Assembly (NCBI RefSeq): GCF_001428745.1
Contig: NZ_LMIO01000003.1
Coordinates: 124,001-188,000, forward strand
Source of the DNA: Leifsonia sp. Root227
Lineage (GTDB): Bacteria; Actinomycetota; Actinomycetes; Actinomycetales; Microbacteriaceae
Reading direction: 5' to 3'
DNA: 64,000 nucleotides
Shown here: positions 58,744 through 64,000 of the stretch, in pieces
Layout: each line of letters starts with the position of its first letter
How positions within the stretch are numbered: position 1 is the first letter of the stretch
Position numbers and translations under genes: made by a program
Notes under the pieces: generated by a model
Told to the model about the DNA's origin: nothing
Seen by the model: the letters and a program-made list of their open reading frames with translations, nothing else
The model's database searches: none

Positions 58744-58749
58744 TAGGCT
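58744..58749 (+). promoter_or_regulatory. -10 element for a leaderless GNAT transcript
   Basis: TAGGCT lies 6 bp before the ATG at 58756, with no ribosome site between. Confidence 0.5.
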
Positions 58750-58755
58750 GGGGGC

Positions 58756-59787
58756 ATGGCCGACCACCACGACGACCTCCTGCCCGTGAACGAGCGCGTG
58801 ACCGCTCCCCAGCCGCACACCCCGACGCATCCCCTGATCGCCGAGTGGCGCCCCGCAACGCAGGCGGACGTGGACGCGGTGACCGATGCGCAGCGGGCGA
58901 TGGATGCGGTGGACCACCCGGAGTGGCTGCACACCCGCGACGAGGTGCAGGAGCTGTTCGACTATTCGTTCGTCGAGCTGGCAGAGGACACGCTTCTCGG
59001 TTTCGGGAAGGACGGCGCTCTCGTCGCCGTCGGGGTCACCACGATGCCTCCGCTGCAAGAATCGCTGGTGCGCGTGTTCCTGGAGGGCGGCGTGCATCCA
59101 GAGCTGCGCGGCCGCGGCATCGGGCGGGAGTTGCTGGCCTGGTCGAGGGCGCGCGCCGAGCAGAAGCTCGCCGCATCGGAGAAGAAGCTCCCCGCGTGGA
59201 TCATGGCGTACGCGGACGAGCGCGCGGAGGACGCAGCACGGCTGTTCCACCGCGACGGGTTCGAGACCGCGCGGTACTTCTTCGAGCTGGAGCGCGATCT
59301 CGCCGACGCGATCCCCGAGGTCGAGCCGGCGGACGGCATCCGGATCGTCCCCTTCCGGGAGGAACTCACAGCCGCGACCCTGGTGGCGCACAACGACTCG
59401 TTCCGCGACCACTGGTCCAGCCAGCCGATGAGCGAGGAGCAGTGGACCGCATGGATCGGCGGCACCTTCCGGCCGGACATCTCGTTCCTCGCGCTGGACG
59501 GCGACGAGGTCGTCGGTTTCGTGCTGAACCAGGTGAACGAGGGCGACTGGGAGACGCAAGGGTTCACCGGGGCGTACATCGGCATGGTCGGCACCATCCG
59601 CAGCGCGCGTGGCAAGCGGATCGCGCCGGCGCTGCTCGGCAGGGCGATGGAGGCGTGCAAGGCGCTCGGCTGGGAGAAGGTGACGCTGTCGGTGGATGCG
59701 GAGAACCCGTCCGGCGCGCTCGGTCTATACACCGGGATGGGCTTCGTCCGCACGAACGCCGAGCTCAGCCTGGTGCGGGTGTACTGA
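58756..59787 (+). CDS. Tandem-domain GNAT acetyltransferase
   Basis: Encodes 343 residues with two GNAT folds. The first, about residues 28-180, has the acetyl-CoA loop VHPELRGRGIGRELL. The second, about 190-343, has TIRSARGKRIAPALLGRAM, where the canonical Q/R-x-x-G-x-G/A is partly changed, and ends YTGMGFVRTNAELSL. The two-domain layout resembles mycothiol synthase MshD and other actinobacterial double GNATs, but the substrate cannot be told from sequence. The transcript is predicted leaderless. The last 63 bp overlap the end of the convergent acyltransferase gene. Confidence 0.85.
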   Translation: MADHHDDLLPVNERVTAPQPHTPTHPLIAEWRPATQADVDAVTDAQRAMDAVDHPEWLHTRDEVQELFDYSFVELAEDTLLGFGKDGALVAVGVTTMPPLQESLVRVFLEGGVHPELRGRGIGRELLAWSRARAEQKLAASEKKLPAWIMAYADERAEDAARLFHRDGFETARYFFELERDLADAIPEVEPADGIRIVPFREELTAATLVAHNDSFRDHWSSQPMSEEQWTAWIGGTFRPDISFLALDGDEVVGFVLNQVNEGDWETQGFTGAYIGMVGTIRSARGKRIAPALLGRAMEACKALGWEKVTLSVDAENPSGALGLYTGMGFVRTNAELSLVRVY

Positions 59788-61848
59788 GTCCCCGCGATCC
59801 CGTGGCTCACTGGGGGCGCGGGCCCGCCTTGTCCCACGGGTCGGCGACGCGGACGGGGAGTTGGCTGCCAGCTTCAGCAGTGCGTCCCTGAGTGCGTCCG
59901 CGTAGACGAGGCCACCGCGGTGGCCGGGGTGGATCTGGTCGTCGGCGAGAAGGTCGAGGTGGCCGGCGATGTCCTCTCGCCAGGGTGCGATCGCGACCTG
60001 CTTCGGGTGAGCGGCGGCGAAACCGGCGATGGTGGTGTTGACCCCATCTGTCCAGGAGCGCGGCGCCTGCACGGTGACGAGGACGAGCTTCCTGTTCGGA
60101 CCGATCGCGTCGGTGAGTGCGCCGAGGGTGTCCTCACCGATCGAGCCGTTCGTGCCGAGACCGACCAGCACGACGGGGCGGAGCTCGCCCGCAGCAGCAG
60201 CGGCGCGGACCAAGGCGGGTGCGGCGCTCATCTGGCGGGACACCACCGCGTCGATCCGGATGCCGGGGTAGCGCTCCTGCAGTGCCGGTGCAGATGCGAG
60301 CATCACCGAGTCGCCGAACGCCGAGATGTCGGCGCCGGTGGCGACAGGCTGCGGGTCGGGTGGGACGCGCAGGTGCGGACGGTCGTGAGGGACCGCCCCT
60401 CCCGCGTTCGGCTGCGCGCCGGGGCTTTGACCGCCGAGCGACGCTGCGCCGCTCTCGATGAGGCGCTGTGCTCCGGTGGCGGACGGCGCGACGATCATCG
60501 CGGCGACGGTCGCGACCGAGAGCAGCGCTGCCGCGCTCGCGACCGCGATGCCCCCAGCGCGTGCGGCGCGGGATGCGCGCATCCGGCTGCGGGCGGCGGC
60601 GAGGACGCCGCGCATCCCGTGCCTGCGGATCGGCTGCTCCACCCAGCGGTAGGAGAGGAAGGCGGCGGCGGACGCGATGGCCAGGGCGCCGAATCCGACG
60701 ATGGGCGCCATCACGGGGTCGTGCTCGTTCGGAACGACGGCGCAGACGAGCACGAAGACCGGCCAGTGCCAGAGGTACAGCCCGTACGAGCGCGCGCCGA
60801 CGGCCTGGAGCGGACGCGCGTCGAGGACGCGGCCGAGCCGGGCGCCGGGCGCGACCGCCGCCCAGATCGCGAACGCGCTGAGGACGCTCACCAGCACCAG
60901 GCCGCCGCGGTAGGTGAAGGCCGCGTCGTCGCGCAGCAGCACACACGCCACGACCAACCCGGTGAGGGAGAGCGCGCCGAGCGGTGGCAGCCAGCGCCGG
61001 ACGAACACCTGCATCGCCGTCTCGCCTGCGTCGAGGTCGAGCGGCCTGGCGCGGGCGATCAGGATGGCGAGCGCTGCGCCGATCGCCAGCCCGAAGCTGT
61101 GTGTGTCAGAGCCGAAGTACACGCGGGTGGGGTCGCCCCCTGCCGGGTACTCGGCGAACATCGCGACGGCGGATGCCAAAGCGACGAGCGAGACCACCGC
61201 GAGCCGTGCCCACCACTGCCGCAGCAGCGCGATGGCCAGGATGACGAGCGGCCAGACGAGGTAGAACTGCTCCTCGACCGCCAGCGACCAGAGATTACGG
61301 TACAGCTCAGGTGCATCCTGGGCGAAGTAGCTGCTGTCCGCAGCGATCGACAGCCAGTTGGCGCTGAACGTCGCCGCTCCGAGGATCTGCCTCGGCAGCC
61401 CGACGAGCACGTCGCCGCCCACGGCCAGTGCGACGGCGGAGCAGACGACGACGAGCACCACGATCGCTGGCACGAGGCGTCGCGCCCTTCGCATCCAGAA
61501 GCTGCGCAGGTCGATCTGTCCTGTGCTGGAGCGTTCGCGCATCAGCAGACTGGTGATGAGGAACCCGCTCACCACGAAGAAGATGTCGACGCCGATGAAG
61601 CCTCCGGGCAGGATGCCGGGGAACAGGTGGTAGACGAGCACGGCGGCGACGGCGAGAGCGCGCAGCCCGTCGAGGCCGGCGTAGCGGCGGGCCGCCCTGC
61701 CTGCGAACGGCGGGTGCCCGGCCGGCCGGACAGCGATGGCGGGACGGACGGTGAGCCGTTGGGGGGACGCCGGATGCTGTCGAACGGGATGCGGTGGGTG
61801 GATTCTGGTGGGCGCTGTGCTGGGGGAGGGAGAAGTCTGTGGAGTCAT
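59725..61848 (-). CDS. Membrane acyltransferase with SGNH domain (OafA/YrhL type)
   Basis: Encodes 707 residues. A Pro-rich cytoplasmic start of about 55 residues leads into the Acyl_transf_3 domain: GLDGLRALAVAAVLVYHLFP with the likely catalytic His, GVDIFFVVSGFLIT, RRARRLVPAIVVL, and about ten spans to near residue 460. An extracellular SGNH part follows with FGDSVML (nucleophile Ser), GLGTNGS and DDQIHPGHRG (catalytic Asp/His). Such proteins move acyl groups, often acetyl, onto cell-wall glycans or exported polymers. The C-terminal 21 residues are read from sequence that also codes the GNAT end on the other strand. No ribosome site is clear at ATG 61848. Confidence 0.88.
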   Translation of the reverse strand: MTPQTSPSPSTAPTRIHPPHPVRQHPASPQRLTVRPAIAVRPAGHPPFAGRAARRYAGLDGLRALAVAAVLVYHLFPGILPGGFIGVDIFFVVSGFLITSLLMRERSSTGQIDLRSFWMRRARRLVPAIVVLVVVCSAVALAVGGDVLVGLPRQILGAATFSANWLSIAADSSYFAQDAPELYRNLWSLAVEEQFYLVWPLVILAIALLRQWWARLAVVSLVALASAVAMFAEYPAGGDPTRVYFGSDTHSFGLAIGAALAILIARARPLDLDAGETAMQVFVRRWLPPLGALSLTGLVVACVLLRDDAAFTYRGGLVLVSVLSAFAIWAAVAPGARLGRVLDARPLQAVGARSYGLYLWHWPVFVLVCAVVPNEHDPVMAPIVGFGALAIASAAAFLSYRWVEQPIRRHGMRGVLAAARSRMRASRAARAGGIAVASAAALLSVATVAAMIVAPSATGAQRLIESGAASLGGQSPGAQPNAGGAVPHDRPHLRVPPDPQPVATGADISAFGDSVMLASAPALQERYPGIRIDAVVSRQMSAAPALVRAAAAAGELRPVVLVGLGTNGSIGEDTLGALTDAIGPNRKLVLVTVQAPRSWTDGVNTTIAGFAAAHPKQVAIAPWREDIAGHLDLLADDQIHPGHRGGLVYADALRDALLKLAANSPSASPTRGTRRARAPSEPRDRGDSVHPHQAELGVRADEAHPGV

Positions 61849-61891
61849 AGCGGGTCGGGGGATCGCGAAGGGACCACGATAGCAACGGCTC

Positions 61892-61919
61892 CTGACAGTG
61901 GTCGGCCCTTCCGTAGAAT
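61892..61919 (+). promoter_or_regulatory. truA promoter, leaderless
   Basis: CTGACA and TAGAAT are spaced 16 bp; the GTG start of truA begins 6 bp after the -10. It is the clearest leaderless promoter in the window. Confidence 0.7.
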
Positions 61920-61925
61920 CGTGAT

Positions 61926-62795
61926 GTGAACGACCTGGTGACGACCCGCTTCCGCCTCGACATTGCGTACCAGGGCACCGAGTTCAACGGCTGGGCGCGC
62001 CAGCCGGGGCAGCGGACCGTGCAGGGCGAGCTGGAGTCGGCCCTCGCGACGATCTTCCGACGGTACGGCGACGCGCCCATCCTGACCGTCGCCGGACGCA
62101 CGGATGCCGGCGTCCACGCGACAGGGCAGGTCGCCCACGTGGACCTCACGGAACCGCAGGTCGCCGTCCTGCGCCGCCGCAGGGGCTCGCTGCCTGTCCT
62201 CCCCGCTGCCGAGGTGCTGGCGCGCAGGGTCAACGGGGTCCTCGGCCCCGTGCCCGACGTGATCGTCACGGCGGCGAGCATCGCGCCGGACGGCTTCGAC
62301 GCGCGGTTCTCCGCGATCTGGCGGCGTTATGAATACCGCATCGCCGACACGGCATCCCTCCGCGACCCGCTGCAGCGGCACCGCACCGCCTGGGTCTCCT
62401 CCGCGCTCGACGTCGAGGCGATGGATGCGGCGGCGCTCGGCCTGCTCGGGCTCCACGACTTCGCGAGCTACTGCAAGCCCCGCGAGGGCGCGACGACCAT
62501 CAGGACCCTGCAGAACTTCGGCTGGGGCCGGGACGACGACGGGGTGCTCGTGGCTGAGGTGAAGGCCGACGCGTTCTGCCACAGCATGGTGCGCTCGCTC
62601 GTCGGAGCGTGCGTCGGGGTCGGCAACGGCAAGCTGACACCGGAAGAGCTGGTGGCGCTGCGCGACGGGCAGCAGCGCACCAACGCGTTCGCGGTGATGC
62701 CCGCCCGCGGCCTGACGCTCCAGCAGGTCGGTTACCCAGATGATGTCGGGCTCGCGATCCGCGCGGAGCAGACCAGGGCGCGCCGGACGCTCTAG
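61926..62795 (+). CDS. truA: tRNA pseudouridine synthase A
   Basis: Encodes 289 residues from GTG 61926, set by the leaderless promoter. The catalytic Asp60 is in GRTDAGVHATGQVAH; FNGWARQPGQRTVQGELE and FCHSMVRSLVGACV are the other family blocks. Makes pseudouridine at positions 38-40 of the tRNA anticodon arm. truA commonly follows rplQ; here two envelope or metabolic genes come between. Confidence 0.95.
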   Translation: MNDLVTTRFRLDIAYQGTEFNGWARQPGQRTVQGELESALATIFRRYGDAPILTVAGRTDAGVHATGQVAHVDLTEPQVAVLRRRRGSLPVLPAAEVLARRVNGVLGPVPDVIVTAASIAPDGFDARFSAIWRRYEYRIADTASLRDPLQRHRTAWVSSALDVEAMDAAALGLLGLHDFASYCKPREGATTIRTLQNFGWGRDDDGVLVAEVKADAFCHSMVRSLVGACVGVGNGKLTPEELVALRDGQQRTNAFAVMPARGLTLQQVGYPDDVGLAIRAEQTRARRTL

Positions 62796-62802
62796 GCCGG
62801 GC

Positions 62803-63465
62803 TCAGCGCACCAGCCCGTTCTCGTAGGCGAACGCGACGAGCTGCACGCGCGACGTGAGCGCCAGCTTCGCCAGGATGCTCCGCATGTGACTCTTCACCG
62901 TCGCCTCGCTGATGTATGCCGTCTGGCCGACCTCGGCGTTGCTGAGCCCGCGCGCCGCGAGGAGGAAGACCTCCTTTTCTCTGGCGGAGAGGTCGGCGAT
63001 CGCGTCGGGCACGGGGGCACGCCGTTGCCCGCCGAACAACTCTGCGGTGTCTTTCGGGGCGATCACCGCGTGACCGGCGTCGACCGTGCGGATGGCGGCG
63101 AGCACGAACTCGGGCGTCGTGTCCTTCATGATGAACCCGGATGCGCCGGCCCGCACAGCGCGGGCGACGGCCTCGTCCCGCTGGAACGTCGTGAGCACGA
63201 TGATCTTCGGGGCACTGTCCTGGCCGGCGCCGTCCCGCTGGACACCGGACAGGATGCGCTCGGTCGCCGCGATGCCGTCGAGCACGGGCATCCGCACATC
63301 CATCAGCACCACGTCCGGTCTTTCGCGCTCGACCAGGGCGACCGCCGCCTCCCCATCGTGCGCAGACCCCACGAACGCGAGGTCGGGCTGCGACTCGATC
63401 AGCATGGCGAGGCCGGAGCAGAAGAGCACCTGGTCGTCGACGACGGCCACCCGGATCGCGCTCAC
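62803..63465 (-). CDS. NarL/LuxR-family response regulator
   Basis: Encodes 220 residues from GTG 63465, which overlaps the kinase stop (GTGA); the open frame runs further upstream but into the kinase gene. Receiver domain: acidic pair D10-D11, phosphoacceptor D56 in VVLMDVRMPVLDG, Thr in VLTTFQRDE and Lys in GFIMKDTTP. C-terminal LuxR helix-turn-helix at about 150-215 (LSAREKEVFLLAARGLSNAEV, in two parts, then SEATVKSHMRSILAKL). Dimeric DNA-binding regulator controlled by the adjacent kinase. Target genes are unknown. Confidence 0.93.
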   Translation of the reverse strand: MSAIRVAVVDDQVLFCSGLAMLIESQPDLAFVGSAHDGEAAVALVERERPDVVLMDVRMPVLDGIAATERILSGVQRDGAGQDSAPKIIVLTTFQRDEAVARAVRAGASGFIMKDTTPEFVLAAIRTVDAGHAVIAPKDTAELFGGQRRAPVPDAIADLSAREKEVFLLAARGLSNAEVGQTAYISEATVKSHMRSILAKLALTSRVQLVAFAYENGLVR

Positions 63466-64000
63466 GACGCCTGCCCGACCGCCGCGGTGGGGATGAACGC
63501 GGTGACGACGTATCCGCCTGGCACGTCGTCGTCGATCCCCGCGGTGAGCCAACCGCCCGCGAGCCGTGCCCGTTCGTGCATCCCGTACAGGCCGCGCGAC
63601 TTCGTGGTCTGCGTCTCCCGCTCCCCTGGAGTGCCGCTGGAGGTCACCGCGATGGCGAGGCCCTGGCCGCGCCAGTCGAGCGAGACGCGGGCGGACGGCT
63701 CCGTCCCCGCGTGCTTGAGCGCGTTCGTCAGGCTCTCCTGCACGATCCGGTAGACGGCGAGCTCCTGCGCTCGGGTCAGCGGGTCGGCGTCTCCGAACTG
63801 CTCGAGCTCGACGGCGAGCCCTGCCGTCCGCATCCGTTCGACCAGCTCGCCGACGTCGTCGACAGTCGGGGTGGAGTGGCCGATGGGGTCGGCGACAAGA
63901 GTCTGGATGAGCATCCGCACCTCCGTGAGCGAGGTGCGGGCGGACGCGGCGATGTTCTCCAGCGACTCGGAGACCGCCTCCGGGCGGGCCGGAGCGACGA
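63462..64000 (-). CDS. Sensor histidine kinase, C-terminal part
   Basis: The gene enters from the right edge; about 179 C-terminal residues are visible. The second helix of the HisKA_3 dimerisation domain (ARTSLTEVRMLIQTLVADP) is followed by the ATP-binding domain with N-box ESLTNALKHAG and G-box SRGLYGMHERARLAGG. This is the NarX/DesK-type (HPK7) layout that pairs with NarL regulators, matching the overlapping gene downstream. The phospho-His and the sensor part lie outside the window. Confidence 0.92.
   Translation of the reverse strand, partial: VAPARPEAVSESLENIAASARTSLTEVRMLIQTLVADPIGHSTPTVDDVGELVERMRTAGLAVELEQFGDADPLTRAQELAVYRIVQESLTNALKHAGTEPSARVSLDWRGQGLAIAVTSSGTPGERETQTTKSRGLYGMHERARLAGGWLTAGIDDDVPGGYVVTAFIPTAAVGQAS

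Overview
The window is a GC-rich actinobacterial chromosome segment, most likely from the order Micrococcales and probably Microbacteriaceae (Leifsonia-like). This is inferred from the ribosomal operon layout, the many GTG/TTG starts, the leaderless promoters, and the absence of rpsN and rpsD from their usual operon places. It is a conserved transcription/translation backbone (rpoB-rpoC, the str operon, the S10-spc-alpha operons, truA) interrupted by accessory blocks. I see no rRNA, tRNA, CRISPR array, insertion sequence or prophage.

Layout. 1-6069: 3' part of rpoB and complete rpoC, closed by a strong terminator. 6.2-10.5 kb: a DUF1023-type alpha/beta hydrolase with an LXG-like helical N-terminus, three tandem paralogous lipoproteins and a small membrane protein. 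10.6-23.3 kb: a compact type IV pilus locus (pilB, pilT, pilC, major pilin, three prepilin-like genes, prepilin peptidase, pilM, pilN, pilO) containing both extension and retraction ATPases. 23.4-25.1 kb: membrane protein genes, one apparently split by an in-frame TGA. 25.1-34.0 kb: a type VII secretion locus with an FHA-containing EssC/EccC-like ATPase on the minus strand and, divergently, helical secretion candidates, a 469-aa putative substrate, two related small proteins, a membrane protein and a WXG100-like protein. Two nearly identical 18-bp palindromes sit next to the proposed promoters of this locus.

34.1-38.8 kb: str operon (rpsL, rpsG, fusA, tuf) behind a textbook promoter and a leader of about 236 nt. 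38.8-42.4 kb: a large cell-wall-anchored surface protein with an LAXTG sorting signal, a candidate short transcript with a 24-codon ORF, and a membrane protein. 42.8-58.7 kb: the S10, spc and alpha ribosomal operons with secY, adk, map, infA and rpmJ. Several gaps here hold strong RNA structures, including a potential pseudoknot upstream of rpsJ and a three-way junction upstream of rpsM. 58.7-64 kb: a double-GNAT acetyltransferase, an OafA-type acyltransferase with an SGNH domain, truA, and a NarL-type two-component pair whose kinase runs off the window end.

The housekeeping genes form the polymerase and ribosome. The accessory blocks are almost all envelope or surface functions: pili, type VII secretion, lipoproteins, a sortase substrate and an acyltransferase. 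The most interesting signals are the shared type VII palindrome, the hydrolase plus lipoprotein array, the in-frame stop at 24081-24083, the short transcript near 41.7-41.9 kb, and the structured leaders of rpsJ and rpsM. No searches or folding programs were run; family assignments rest on recognised motifs and gene order.
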